From Flavobacteriales bacterium UBA852 (GTDB lineage: Bacteria; Bacteroidota; Bacteroidia; Flavobacteriales_E; Vicingaceae), in contig DBGO01000010.1 of NCBI GenBank assembly GCA_002295925.1, forward strand, positions 186,001 to 250,000: DNA of 64,000 nucleotides. The letters are read 5' to 3'. The notes under the pieces were generated by a model. That model had not been told where the DNA came from. It searched no databases and saw nothing but the letters and a program-made list of their open reading frames with translations. Positions within the stretch are counted from its first letter, which is position 1; every line of letters starts with the position of its first letter. Below are positions 36,548-46,900 of the stretch, one piece after another. The translations under genes were made by a program, and so were the position numbers.

Positions 36548-38908
36548 TTATTTTTCAACAATAATTTTATGTGTATTTAACGTACCTTTCTCACGAATAA
36601 AATAAATGCCATTTGCAATATTTTCTTTTAGCGTTAGCGGTTTATTTTCAAATACTTGGTATATGTTTATTATTTTACCATTTATATCAATAAGTTCAAA
36701 TTTACTGTCATTTTCTGAAGAAATTGTAAATATTCCATTATTAATACTGGGAAAAACAGACCAATTTGATTTATTATCTATACCATTATTAACTGATGTA
36801 TTATAAATATACATTTTTGTAACAAACACATCATCATTTCCCCCTCCATGTGTTGATTGATAAGCATTAGAAGTGACAGGGTAATTTAATGACAATGTTC
36901 TTCCTGCTATCACAATTTCCCCCGAATTATTTCGGGCTATGGCATACCCGTCTTCATTTTGAGTTCCACCCAGGTATGTTGAATAATACAAATATGAGCC
37001 GGTGTTATTTAGTTTACTTAGCACCACATCTGTTGCCCCCATATTTGAATTTTGATATGCTCCCGAAGTAATCGGAAAATTATTTGAAATTGAATTACCA
37101 ACAATATAAGCATTATTATCATCATCTATGACTATAGAATACGCCTCATCTCCTGAAGTTCCACCTAAAAATGTAGAGTATTCAATATTAGAACCTAAAG
37201 TATTCATTTTAGTAACAAAAATATCCATAACACCACCTCCAAAAACAGGTTGAACTGCGGTTGAAGAAGTGTAAAAATCTGAAGAATATGTATATCCCGT
37301 TACAAAGGCATTTCCTGCTGTATTTACAGCAATTGCTCGTCCAAAATCTCTATCAGAACCACCTAAATAGGTAGAATAACTTAAAGTTGTTCCTGATGAA
37401 TTAATTTTAGTTACAAAAGCATCTCTTAATGAACCTCCATAAGTTTGTTGCATTGCTCCAATAGTTACCGGAAAATCTGTTGACTTGGTTTCTCCGGTTA
37501 TATATGCATTTCCTGAACCGTCAACAGCTATTGAAAAGGCATAATCTTCATCACTACCTCCAATGTATGTTGCATATTGTAACGAAGAAGCATTACTGTT
37601 AATTTTTGCAATTACTGCATCTATGCTTCCACCGGAACTGGATTGAGCAACACCCGTAGTTACAGGAAAATCGGAAGCATAAGTATATCCCGTAATAAAA
37701 ATATTTCCAGTTGCATCTACAGCAATAGATTTGCCAACGTCTAATCCGGTACCTCCTAAATATGTTGAAAACATCAAGTTTGAACCTGTACCATTTAATT
37801 TTGTAATAATGATATTCCCCGAAGGATTAGTGTTGGTCTGAAATGTGCCTGAAGTTAAGGGATAATCACTTGAATTTGTATAACCAGTTATTATTACATT
37901 ATTATTAGCATCAAGTGCTATTGCTAATCCATTATCATCCGAAGCAGTACTTCCACCTATATATGTTGAGTATATTAATGAAGTGCCTGAACTATTAAGT
38001 TTTGTAATAAAAATATCATTATTTCCTCCGGCATAAGTTGTTTGGTATGCTCCAGCTGTAATATCATAATCAGTTGAAACTGTGGAACCAACAACATAGA
38101 CATTTCCATTATTATCTATTTCTACATCATTTGCATAATCATAATTACTGCCACCCAAATAAGTTGAGTAAATTAACGGGTCAATGATTAAATCTTGAGA
38201 TTTGTCATAGTCTCCAAGATCAAAAGTCCATTTACCATCTTTTAAAGAAATATACTTAGCATCAACTTGCTTATTATTTTGCTGATAAACTTTCAATTGA
38301 GCAATTTCTACTTGCCCAAATCTTGTTGTAAAAACCAAATTATTGTTCTTATTTATAAATGTTTCATCACTTCCTTCAATATTGAAAATTATATCAGATG
38401 GGTCAGAACCCGGATGAACAATATAATCGTATCGTAAAAATCCTTTATCAAAATAATATCTGATATCAATTCCGTCGTAAACATTTTTCACAACAACTTC
38501 TTTGTATAAATTGATATTTGAAACATGTTTTGCTTTATTATTACCTAAAAAGTAATGAAATTTCGCAGATAAATTTCCTACATTTTCTGTTTCAATATTT
38601 TGACTATTTGAATTTTTTAATTTCATTAAAATTCGATGACCGATAACTTTAGTTGTATTATTCGTTTTATATTGAAAATCAGTCTCTAAAGAGTAAAAAT
38701 TATAATTTAAACCATACTTAGTTATCCATGCATCCATATTACCAAATCGAGCCAAATACAAAACATCCGAATGCCACTGACCTTTGTTTTCGATAAAAAA
38801 ATGGTTATCAACTTTAAATTGTTTTAATTTACTTTTTTTTATATCCGATGCTTCTATAGATGCACCCATATTAAACGCAACTAAAAATAACAAGATTAAT
38901 CTTTTCAT
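36548..38908 (-). CDS. T9SS cargo: SBBP-repeat beta-propeller surface protein
   Basis: The 786-residue protein has a signal peptide (MKRLILLFLVAFNMGASIEA) and an N-terminal domain (about 30-245) with FIENKGQWHSDVLYLARFGN. Seven SBBP-type repeats of about 65 residues follow, each starting near [LI]xYSTYLGGS, with AxxxxxGNxxITGxT and FVTKxN. Seven repeats fit one seven-bladed propeller. The last 70 residues match a type A T9SS sorting domain (VFPSINNGIFTI, FELIDINGK, NGIYFI, HKIIVEK). It is probably exported and anchored on the cell surface. Function unknown. Confidence 0.88.
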   Translation of the reverse strand: MKRLILLFLVAFNMGASIEASDIKKSKLKQFKVDNHFFIENKGQWHSDVLYLARFGNMDAWITKYGLNYNFYSLETDFQYKTNNTTKVIGHRILMKLKNSNSQNIETENVGNLSAKFHYFLGNNKAKHVSNINLYKEVVVKNVYDGIDIRYYFDKGFLRYDYIVHPGSDPSDIIFNIEGSDETFINKNNNLVFTTRFGQVEIAQLKVYQQNNKQVDAKYISLKDGKWTFDLGDYDKSQDLIIDPLIYSTYLGGSNYDYANDVEIDNNGNVYVVGSTVSTDYDITAGAYQTTYAGGNNDIFITKLNSSGTSLIYSTYIGGSTASDDNGLAIALDANNNVIITGYTNSSDYPLTSGTFQTNTNPSGNIIITKLNGTGSNLMFSTYLGGTGLDVGKSIAVDATGNIFITGYTYASDFPVTTGVAQSSSGGSIDAVIAKINSNASSLQYATYIGGSDEDYAFSIAVDGSGNAYITGETKSTDFPVTIGAMQQTYGGSLRDAFVTKINSSGTTLSYSTYLGGSDRDFGRAIAVNTAGNAFVTGYTYSSDFYTSSTAVQPVFGGGVMDIFVTKMNTLGSNIEYSTFLGGTSGDEAYSIVIDDDNNAYIVGNSISNNFPITSGAYQNSNMGATDVVLSKLNNTGSYLYYSTYLGGTQNEDGYAIARNNSGEIVIAGRTLSLNYPVTSNAYQSTHGGGNDDVFVTKMYIYNTSVNNGIDNKSNWSVFPSINNGIFTISSENDSKFELIDINGKIINIYQVFENKPLTLKENIANGIYFIREKGTLNTHKIIVEK

Positions 38909-39058
38909 AACTTATGATTTAAAAATTTATTTTTGAGTGCAATATAAAAGAATTTACATTATTTTAAAAAATTATTTTTTTACAAATAGCAATTAAACTA
39001 ATAAATAGTAAAAACTCTATAATTGATTCATAATTACAATAATAATTGTAATTAAATG

Positions 39059-39066
39059 TATTTTTG
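39059..39066 (+). promoter_or_regulatory. -7 box TATTTTTG upstream of tdk
   Basis: Exact TAnnTTTG match 20 bases before the tdk ATG. It lies in a 178-base very AT-rich gap between divergent genes (38909-39086) where I see nothing else. Confidence 0.4.
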
Positions 39067-39086
39067 AAATTATAAAAATTTAAAGC

Positions 39087-39665
39087 ATGTTTTTAGAGAA
39101 TACCATTAGCGGAAAAAAAAGAAAAGGTTGGATAGAGGTAATTTGCGGCTCGATGTTTTCGGGTAAAACCGAAGAATTGATTCGCAGAATGAAGCGTGCC
39201 CAATATGCCAAACAAAAAGTAGAAATTTTTAAACCTGCTGTTGATGTTCGCTATGATGAAGAAAAAGTAGTGTCGCACGATGCCAATGAAATACATTCCA
39301 CACCGGTAGAATCTTCGCAAAATATATTGCTTTATGCTACAGATGTGGAAGTTGTGGGTGTTGACGAAGCCCAATTTTTTGATATGGGGTTGATTGATGT
39401 TTGCAACGAGTTGGCAAATAGAGGCGTAAGGGTAATTGTTGCTGGTTTGGATATGGATTATTTGGGTAAACCGTTCGGACCAATCCCTGGATTATTGGCA
39501 ACAGCCGAATACATAACAAAAGTACACGCCATTTGTGTAAAATGCGGTGATTTGGCGCACCATTCGCACCGGATAACCGAAAACCAAGAATTGGTAATGC
39601 TTGGCGAAACCGACAGTTATGAACCGCTTTGTCGCGATTGCTTTGTAGATGTGATGAAAAAATAA
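39087..39665 (+). CDS. tdk: Thymidine kinase (type II)
   Basis: Tdk phosphorylates thymidine in the pyrimidine salvage pathway. The 192 residues contain P-loop GSMFSGKTEELIRRM near 22-36, Walker B VDEAQFFD near 92-99, and the lasso region with paired zinc-binding cysteines (CVKCG and CRDCF). The substrate-binding YEPLCRDC segment is typical. Length matches the homotetrameric type II enzymes. It stands alone, divergent from the SBBP protein gene. Confidence 0.97.
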   Translation: MFLENTISGKKRKGWIEVICGSMFSGKTEELIRRMKRAQYAKQKVEIFKPAVDVRYDEEKVVSHDANEIHSTPVESSQNILLYATDVEVVGVDEAQFFDMGLIDVCNELANRGVRVIVAGLDMDYLGKPFGPIPGLLATAEYITKVHAICVKCGDLAHHSHRITENQELVMLGETDSYEPLCRDCFVDVMKK

Positions 39666-39737
39666 TTACTGTTTTTTTTTTTTGTGGAATATTTTTTGCT
39701 CTGCATCCATATAATATAAATCGGAAAAACATATATC

Positions 39738-41363
39738 ATGAAAAAAATCATTGCTTCAATGCTTTTAACAAGCATAATTCATTTTGCCTTTGCCACAGAA
39801 AAAGAGGTAAAATCCAAAATAAAGAATGTAACCGTTTTTTTAACTGGAGCCGAAATTAACCGTTCGGCAAACGTTTCTTTATCTTCGGGCAATCAAATAA
39901 TTGTACTCAAAGACCTTTCGCAATATATTGATGCAAATACAATTCAGGTTTCGGGAATAGGTAATTTTATCATTCTGGGTGTGGATTACAGAAGAAACTA
40001 CATAAACACTTCTAAAAATTCACCGGAAATGAAAAAACTGCAGGACAGTTTGAAATTTTACAACGAACACATTGAAGAAAACACGCAATTGTTGGATGTT
40101 TACAACAATGAAAAACAAATGATTTTGGCCAACAAGGTGTTGAATGGCGAAAATGTATCGTTTGAACCTGCAAAACTTGCCGAATTATCGAATTTTTACA
40201 GAACAAGATTGAAAGACATTAATTTAAAATCGTTGGCATTAAACAGAAAAAACAAGCACTATACCAACAGAGCCAGAGTTTTATCACGACAAATAAATGA
40301 ATTATCAAACAAGGGAAACACAACAACGGGAGAAATATTAGTTACCGTTGCGGCAAAATCGGCCACCAACGGAACATTGAATGTAAAATATAAAGTCAGC
40401 AATGCCGGCTGGGTTCCGTCTTATGATATAAGAAGTAAATCGTTGAACGAAAAAATCCAAATCAGCTATAAAGCATCATTATATCAAAACACCGGTGTGG
40501 ATTGGAAAAACATAAACATTACTTTTTCTACCGGAAATCCTAATTTATCGAATACTCAACCGGAGTTATATCCATGGTATTTACAATATTATAATGCTTA
40601 CAAGAAAAGAGCCCGTTCCAAAACCCTTTCATCTGGATATAATAATGCGCCACAAATGCAGTCGTTGGAAATTGCTGATGATGAAGAATATGAATCTACA
40701 TCTTATGAACAAAAAGCTGATTCTATTTCATCATTCACAAAGACAGTGAACAACTTGGTTAATTCTGAATTTAAATTGGGCATGCCGCTTACGGTAAAGT
40801 CGGACGGAAAAAGTCAATTGCTCATTTTAGACGAGCACCAATTAGATGCTCAATACAAATATTACACTGTGCCTAAGTTGGATAAAAACGCATTTTTAAT
40901 TGCCAAAATTACAGGTTGGGAAGAACTCAGCTTATTGCCCGGAGAAATCAATCTTTATAATGCCGGCACATATGTTGGAAAATCTTATTTAGACCCCTCG
41001 GAAACACAAGATACTTTAGAAATCTCGTTAGGCCGCGACCAATCGATTGTGTTGGACAGAAAAACCATCAAAGATTTTTGTAAAAATCAAGTGGTTGGAG
41101 GCAACAGAAAAATTACAAAAGCGTATGAAATTATCGTACGAAATCCAAAACCGGAGCAACTGGAAATTGAAATTTTAGACCAAATTCCACTTTCGAAAAA
41201 TAGTGATATTGTGGTTTCTGCAGATGAAATTTCGGGAGGGAAATTAGATGAAAAAACGGGCTTTGTAACCTGGAAATTGACATTAAAACCAAAAGAATCC
41301 AAAAAACTAATGCTTAAATTCACTGTTAAATACCCAAAAGATAAACGGTTGAGCAATCTATAG
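39738..41363 (+). CDS. DUF4139/DUF4140-domain exported protein (MuiA-like)
   Basis: A 541-residue protein with a signal peptide (MKKIIASMLLTSIIHFAFA), an N-terminal DUF4140-like domain (KIKNVTVFLTGAEINRSANV), a helical stretch (about 95-190), and a DUF4139 body (KYKVSNAGWVPSYDIRS, ISYKASLYQNTGVDWKNINI, EELSLLPGEINLYNAGTYVG, KAYEIIVRNPKPEQLEIEIL). Relatives are called mucoidy inhibitor MuiA family; function is undefined. Its final 20 codons and terminator are repeated at 51558-51673, beyond the secretin block. Confidence 0.85.
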   Translation: MKKIIASMLLTSIIHFAFATEKEVKSKIKNVTVFLTGAEINRSANVSLSSGNQIIVLKDLSQYIDANTIQVSGIGNFIILGVDYRRNYINTSKNSPEMKKLQDSLKFYNEHIEENTQLLDVYNNEKQMILANKVLNGENVSFEPAKLAELSNFYRTRLKDINLKSLALNRKNKHYTNRARVLSRQINELSNKGNTTTGEILVTVAAKSATNGTLNVKYKVSNAGWVPSYDIRSKSLNEKIQISYKASLYQNTGVDWKNINITFSTGNPNLSNTQPELYPWYLQYYNAYKKRARSKTLSSGYNNAPQMQSLEIADDEEYESTSYEQKADSISSFTKTVNNLVNSEFKLGMPLTVKSDGKSQLLILDEHQLDAQYKYYTVPKLDKNAFLIAKITGWEELSLLPGEINLYNAGTYVGKSYLDPSETQDTLEISLGRDQSIVLDRKTIKDFCKNQVVGGNRKITKAYEIIVRNPKPEQLEIEILDQIPLSKNSDIVVSADEISGGKLDEKTGFVTWKLTLKPKESKKLMLKFTVKYPKDKRLSNL

Positions 41364-41413
41364 ATTAAAAAATCCGCTTGAGTTTCAAGCGGATTTTTTG
41401 TTAATTTTTATTT
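41299..41413 (+). repeat. Direct repeat, left copy (end of DUF4139 gene plus terminator)
   Basis: This copy is the intact one. It holds the last 20 codons and stop of the DUF4139 gene, the terminator hairpin and 14 following bases. The first 61 bases are identical to the right copy at 51558; the rest differs by a handful of substitutions and one inserted A. The copies lie in the same orientation about 10.26 kb apart and enclose four genes. Confidence 0.9.
41367..41399. terminator. Bidirectional intrinsic terminator of the DUF4139 gene
   Basis: AAAAAATCCGCTTGA / TCAAGCGGATTTTTT is a 15-bp stem with loop GTT, with A and T runs on both flanks. It serves the DUF4139 gene and the convergent I42 inhibitor gene, whose stop is 8 bases further on. 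Confidence 0.9.
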
Positions 41414-41773
41414 GACCTGAACTATAATACTTTTTGTTTGAGTGGATTGAGTAGATTTTTCCCAAGGTTTTGCATAAACAAATTTCAAGGTATCAACACC
41501 TTTCTTTACGGCTTTAAAATTCCATATTTCAACACCATCTGCACCTTGCACAATAGAATCAGCAACAGTATAACTGTAACCAATAGAGTCAATAGTATTT
41601 ATGCTTTTCATATTTTCAAGTTGCCATCTGTAACCTGTGGTATGGTTTGCCGGTAATTCAATAGTGAAATTTTCATCGATATGCACTTGTTTACTATTTG
41701 TGTCTTGATTTTTTTCGGTATTACATGCAAAAATCGCAAGAAAAATGACCCAATTAATATTTTTTATTTTCAT
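41408..41773 (-). CDS. Lipoprotein with chagasin-like cysteine protease inhibitor domain (I42)
   Basis: This 121-residue protein has a lipobox (FLAIFAC, Cys near 17) and a short linker, then an I42/chagasin fold. The three protease-binding loops are recognisable: NHTTGYRW (family NPTTGYxW), GADGVEIWNF (family GxGG region), and YAKPWE (family RPWE). Family members are tight inhibitors of papain-type cysteine peptidases. It is last in the giant protein / secretin / lipoprotein / inhibitor run, 15 bases after the lipoprotein gene. Protecting the system or the cell surface from cysteine proteases is inference. Confidence 0.88.
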   Translation of the reverse strand: MKIKNINWVIFLAIFACNTEKNQDTNSKQVHIDENFTIELPANHTTGYRWQLENMKSINTIDSIGYSYTVADSIVQGADGVEIWNFKAVKKGVDTLKFVYAKPWEKSTQSTQTKSIIVQVK

Positions 41774-41788
41774 GAAATTGATTTTTAG

Positions 41789-42478
41789 TTAATTAATGAC
41801 ATTAATTGTTTGAACATTTTGAACATTTACCACTCTTGTTTCACTATCATAAAATTCCAGAGACAATTGATAAATTTCTTGCGGTAAATCTGTCGAAAGA
41901 ATCTTTGTTTCAAACACAAAATTTGAAATTGAATTATATTTAAGAGTCATTTGCTTAATTAATGATATTTGTTGCGAGTTATTATAAACTATTAAATCAC
42001 AGGTTAAACTACCGGTTTGGCTTTCCTGGTATTCATCGACAATATTTACTTTAACCATTATAGAATCATTATTGGCGATGGAAAGAGTTGATGATGATAA
42101 TGTTATGTTTTGGAAAACCGGCACACCTACCAACGTATAATCAACTTGCTTTTTATTATTGTCTTGTGTTAATAAAATAAAGTTTTTAACTTCTTTATAC
42201 CCCTTTTTCGTTATAGTAACTTCATTTTCTGCCAAACCGGCTTCTTCTAAAATATAAATTCCATATTCATCAGAAACAGCATTTATGGTTGAATATTTTG
42301 GATTTTCGTTATCTTGATTATCAGTAAGAAATTGCGAAGTTACTGTTACACCTTCTATCGGCTCTGAATAAACATCGGTTATTTTACCGGATATTTCTCC
42401 TCTGTTGGGCCCAATAATATTTTTTTTACACGCTACCATTAAGATTAATAGTGCGAAAAGAGTTGTATATTTTTTCAT
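41789..42478 (-). CDS. Lipoprotein with carboxypeptidase-regulatory-like domain
   Basis: A 229-residue protein with a lipobox (LLILMVAC, Cys near 17). One CarboxypepD_reg-like sandwich follows (GEISGKITDVYSEPIEGVTV, DEYGIYILEEAG, ITKKGYKEVKNFIL), then a second beta-rich domain with SSSTLSIANNDSIMVKVNIV. The ATG overlaps the secretin stop by 4 bases (ATGA), so the two are translationally coupled. A lipoprotein next to a secretin could act as a pilotin that assists secretin assembly, but I see no pilotin motif and offer this only as a possibility. Confidence 0.82.
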   Translation of the reverse strand: MKKYTTLFALLILMVACKKNIIGPNRGEISGKITDVYSEPIEGVTVTSQFLTDNQDNENPKYSTINAVSDEYGIYILEEAGLAENEVTITKKGYKEVKNFILLTQDNNKKQVDYTLVGVPVFQNITLSSSTLSIANNDSIMVKVNIVDEYQESQTGSLTCDLIVYNNSQQISLIKQMTLKYNSISNFVFETKILSTDLPQEIYQLSLEFYDSETRVVNVQNVQTINVIN

Positions 42479-43986
42479 TTTTTAAATAATTTACGAATTC
42501 CTTTATTTTCTAATTTTTTTCCTTCTTTTTCAAGATCTTCATTTATTTCATTTACTTTTTTCATTGAATGATATCCTTTAGATGAAATTATCGGATCAAT
42601 GTAAGGAGTAATGTATATTACAATTTCTGAATAATTTTTTCTGTTTGATATTTTACTGAACAGTAGCCCAATAATAGGTATATTTCTCAAGAAAGGCACT
42701 CCTCCTTTACCTGCCGACTCCTCTGACTGCACTAAGCCTCCTAAAATTAATGTTTCACCGTTTTTTATCATTACTTGAGTATTTATGGTATTATCAGATG
42801 TGGCAATCTGCTGCTCTGATTCTTGAGGCAAGAAAAAAGAATTTTTTGCATACAAAATCAATTCGATTAATTCATTTGACATAATTGCCGGGGTTACTTT
42901 TAGTTCTATTCCTACGTCAATTTTTTCTAAATTTACGGTTACACCATTAATGGTTGCTGTTTGTAATTGTATATACCTTGAATCTGTTAGTTTTATGGTC
43001 GCTTCTTTATTGTTTTCAGTGACAACATGTGGGTTGGTTACAATATTGGCAAATTCGTTTTCAACTAAAGCCGATAGGTTTACTTTGAAATTTGGATCTA
43101 AAGCACTTAAAAAACTATACGAAAAATTCACTCCCGATTGAGGACTATAATTAGCATCGCTTATTCTTTGATAACTTCCACTGGTAACATTGAAATCCCA
43201 ATTAAAACTCTTTCCATGTATGTATTCAACCACCAATAATTCTATACTTATTGTTTTTGGGGCTTTATCAAACATTCTTAAAAAAGAAATTGATTTATAA
43301 ATATCATTAATCTTTCCGCTGATAACTATCGTATTTTGATTGGGCAATAATTTTACGGTAACATCATCTGATAGGTAATCTTTCACCTTATCCTTTAAGT
43401 CTTCTGCTTTTACATTTTGTGGAAAATATTGATATATAATAGGTTTATTGCCTAATATCTCATCGGCTTTTTGTGCATAAATAATATAATGATTTAATTG
43501 GTTGACAAAAACCCATCCGTTTTCATAAGATAATTCATCAAGTATATATTCTAAATTGAAACCGGAAAGGTGCGTTGATATTTTTGGAGGCAATTCACCA
43601 ATGATAGATATATGAACACCTGTTGCTTTTTGAATGTCGTATAATACATTTCTGGTATTCGCATTTTCTACATTTAACTCATATAAGCCCGATTGATACT
43701 TTTTTAAATGATTAAAGTGCAGTTTATGAGAAATTAATGAATCTTTATATCTGGCAAAATAACTTGTTGAATCATTGATTTTACGTGCATGCAGATTTTC
43801 CACACCTTTCGTATTATCTTTATGACCAAATAGAAAAAAATGATTTTTACTTCTTTCCTCTTTTGCTTTTAGCGTATCATTTTTACTTTGTAGACTTAAC
43901 GAATCGGTTACATATTTTTCTTGACAATATAGATCAAGAAAAGAAATTTTTAACAGTAACAATAATGTAAATAATAAGTGCTTCAT
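42475..43986 (-). CDS. Secretin (type II/III secretion outer-membrane pore family)
   Basis: The 503-residue protein has a signal peptide (MKHLLFTLLLLLKISFLDLY). An N-terminal region with an N0-like YELNVENANTRNVLYDIQKA near 112-131 is followed by an N1-like module (YFPQNVKAEDLKDKVKDYL). The secretin core has ISIELLVVEY, PHVVTENNKEATI, VGIELKVTP and the hallmark NGETLILGGLVQSEES with VPFLRNIPIIGLLF. It ends in a charged tail. Secretins form large multimeric pores. No secretion ATPase, platform protein or pseudopilin is in the window, so this is an orphan. It starts 5 bases after the giant gene ends. Confidence 0.9.
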   Translation of the reverse strand: MKHLLFTLLLLLKISFLDLYCQEKYVTDSLSLQSKNDTLKAKEERSKNHFFLFGHKDNTKGVENLHARKINDSTSYFARYKDSLISHKLHFNHLKKYQSGLYELNVENANTRNVLYDIQKATGVHISIIGELPPKISTHLSGFNLEYILDELSYENGWVFVNQLNHYIIYAQKADEILGNKPIIYQYFPQNVKAEDLKDKVKDYLSDDVTVKLLPNQNTIVISGKINDIYKSISFLRMFDKAPKTISIELLVVEYIHGKSFNWDFNVTSGSYQRISDANYSPQSGVNFSYSFLSALDPNFKVNLSALVENEFANIVTNPHVVTENNKEATIKLTDSRYIQLQTATINGVTVNLEKIDVGIELKVTPAIMSNELIELILYAKNSFFLPQESEQQIATSDNTINTQVMIKNGETLILGGLVQSEESAGKGGVPFLRNIPIIGLLFSKISNRKNYSEIVIYITPYIDPIISSKGYHSMKKVNEINEDLEKEGKKLENKGIRKLFKK

Positions 43987-43991
43987 GTTTT

Positions 43992-46900
43992 CTAATAATT
44001 TGTTTTATATATATAATTATCTGTTCCAATTACAAAAATTTCATTCGCCGAAAATCCAATTCCTTTAACCAATCCGGTGGCTTTTTTCCACTTTGAATCA
44101 TTGTAGTCGTTTTTGTAATATAAATGTGTGTTGCCACCCACCAACCAAATACTTCCTCTGGGTGAAACAGCAAGGTCTCTCACATCATATCCTCCTATTT
44201 GTTTCCAATGATTCATTGAGGGGGTTGAGTAATATACTGAGCTGTGAGCTCCACCGAGCACATAAGTTACGCTATTTTTATCGGAAGTAATTCGCCAACC
44301 TGCTCCGGTAAATTTTGAATAGCTGTCATTGGAAGAGTTATATTTCCATACCCCTCCGTTTTTCTTATACCCAGCATCTGAGCCAATATGCCAACCGTTA
44401 CCGGCTACATCAAATGCATTGGAATAAACATCAAGATTTTTCCATTGTTTCGTGTTTAAATCAACTGTCATTATCTGACGGTGGCTGTTAGGGGCTGCAG
44501 ATACTGCTAATGGTACTCCGTTTTCTTGAACAGCTATTCTGGAAAAATTGCCCCCATAATCTTCAAATTCGCCATTGGGCTTTAATTTATAAGCATGGTG
44601 ATTCATGCCTATATACCATAAATCGCCATTACCGTTTGATGCAATATCAATAGCCTTTTCATTGAGTTTTTGCCATCCCGAAAATTGTTGTGGCATTTTT
44701 GACACCCAAACAGATTTGTCATTTGAGTTGATTGAATAAACATTATCACCCAATTTAGCCATCGCTTGTACCGTACCATTTGCCCTGATAAATGTGTTAT
44801 AAAGTTTTGTTTCGTATAGCCATGGCGCTTTATCTAAGCCTGCCACCCATAAATCATTATCTAATACAAACAAGTCATTTGCTTTTCCTGGCATACTTTG
44901 CCATTTATTCCCACTCCATTTATAAAGCACAGTACTACCTCCCGTTAGGTATATGTTATTATCTTTAGAAACATCAATTTGTTGACCATAACCACTTCCT
45001 CCGAATTGTTTCCAAGAATTTCCTTCATCTGAACTTACATACACGTGTCCACAAGTATTACAACCACTTATATTATTTGTACCAATTACATAAACGGTAT
45101 TTCCTTTCCCTGCAGCTATGTCTCTACCTAAACCACTTTTGGTTTCTCTAAATTGTCCTGTTTCTTCATAGTATACAGAAAAAGTTCCATCCATTTCAAT
45201 CATATATACTTTATCTTTTGCAGCATCAAGTCTTTTGTATTGTTTTGGATTTGGAAGATGAACCCAAACCGAGTCTTCTAACCTCCATAAATTGTGATCC
45301 TTACCTATTCCGTAAATGAATTTTTCTGTTGCAGTAATGTCTATTAACTGTCCATTAATTTTCTCCCAATAAAATGTAAGAGATGAAGGTAAGGGAGGAT
45401 TGTAATATTTAGACTTATCATGTTCTTCTTTAACTGTATTTACTTTATGATGAGCTGTATGAGACAAAGCATCTTTGATTAGTTTTTCTGCATTAGCAGC
45501 ATCTTCTAAAGTAAAATTAACCGAATTTGATAATTCATCTCCAAATACAATTGCATCAAGGGTTAAGTTCAAAGTATCTTTTTGACTTTGAAAAGCATTA
45601 AAAGCACCTGTAAGAGTTGCTTCTTTTAGAAAAAATATGTCTTTTAAAACGTCAGGTGTTTTGATTTGTTCAGCTAAATCAGCCAATTCTTTATTAATAT
45701 CTTGTGAAGCAGTCATAGCAGCTTCTGCCATTTTATAAATACCTTTTGCTGTTTCTAATGCTGCTAATGGCGCTGCCATTCTTGGATCTGCTTCAATAGG
45801 CGTAAAATCTATACTGGATTGAATTGCTTCCAATATTTTAACAGCAGTAACTTTAGCTGCTTCTAAACTATATTGTTCAGTTTTATAAGCAAGGTATCTT
45901 GAGTAATGATAAGCTTTACAACTATAATCTGTCCAATGGAAAGTATGGCAATGTTTCCCAAAAAAGTGCCAGCATATTTTTTTCGATCTTCTACAGCTTT
46001 GATGTAACTCATGACTTGCATTGTTACTTGCCGTATGAATTTGACTGTTTAATTCGTTTACTTTATCTTGAGCAGCTTTTAATTGATCTTCAAGTGATTT
46101 TCTCTCTTTAATTATTTCGTCTCTTACGCTTTCTACTTGTTTTTCTTTTTCATTTAAATCTGCCAATGCATTGTTTAAATCATCTTTAAGAGCCTTTTCT
46201 GCATCTGACAACTCATTAAGTCCTTTGGCTACTTCATCTCCTAATGCTGCTAAAAAATCATCATTTATGTCATTGGTATAACTTGCGGTAACAGAAAGGG
46301 TATTATCCTTATTAAAGTTCATACCATTACTTGTTTGAGCTTTTATTGTCGACTTACCAAATCCAAATAATCCATAATCGTATTCAAAAGAAGCTTTGTC
46401 TTTTTCAAGAATAAGTTCAATATTATATGTAATTCCTATAATATCTGTATTTCCATTTAGTTTAAAATGAGATTTTGGCTTTCCGTCTTCTAACTTGGCT
46501 ACAATATCTAAGTTGGTATTTTTCATTTGAATGATGTTTAAATCGACATCATTTAATTTACCTTTTACTGATAATCCGCTCAATAATCCTGCTGTTGCTT
46601 CAACCTCTGCCACCTCCCATGTACCGCCAAGGTTATCATTCCCCAAAATGCCTTTCCCTTTTAGGGCAACACCTCCACCATCAATGCCTGAAATTCTTTG
46701 ACTGCAATTTAAGTTTACAAAAGGAGGTACCATTGCAATTTCCACATCTTTATAAGCAATTATTTCCATTGGAATTTCATCTAAATGCAACTTGTTTCCA
46801 GAAAGTTTATCTGCTAAAACTGCAAAATCTTGCCCTCCTAAATGAGTTGCTGTGGCACACAATCCAAATTGAGTTAAATTTCCATTTGCGGGTATAGAAG

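Noticed and set aside
36850..38170. Regularly spaced DNA repeats resembling an array
   Set aside because: They are in-frame SBBP protein repeats about 195-200 bases apart with diverged sequence, not CRISPR repeats and spacers.
43992..44100. T9SS sorting domain on the giant protein
   Set aside because: The protein ends within the last propeller strand (IFVIGTDNYIYKTNY) and lacks the sorting-domain pattern seen in the SBBP protein, so export by T9SS is not supported.
45899..46111. 70-codon plus-strand frame within the giant gene
   Set aside because: It is antisense to the frameshift-suspect patch with no signal or family feature; the patch is better explained by indels in the giant gene.
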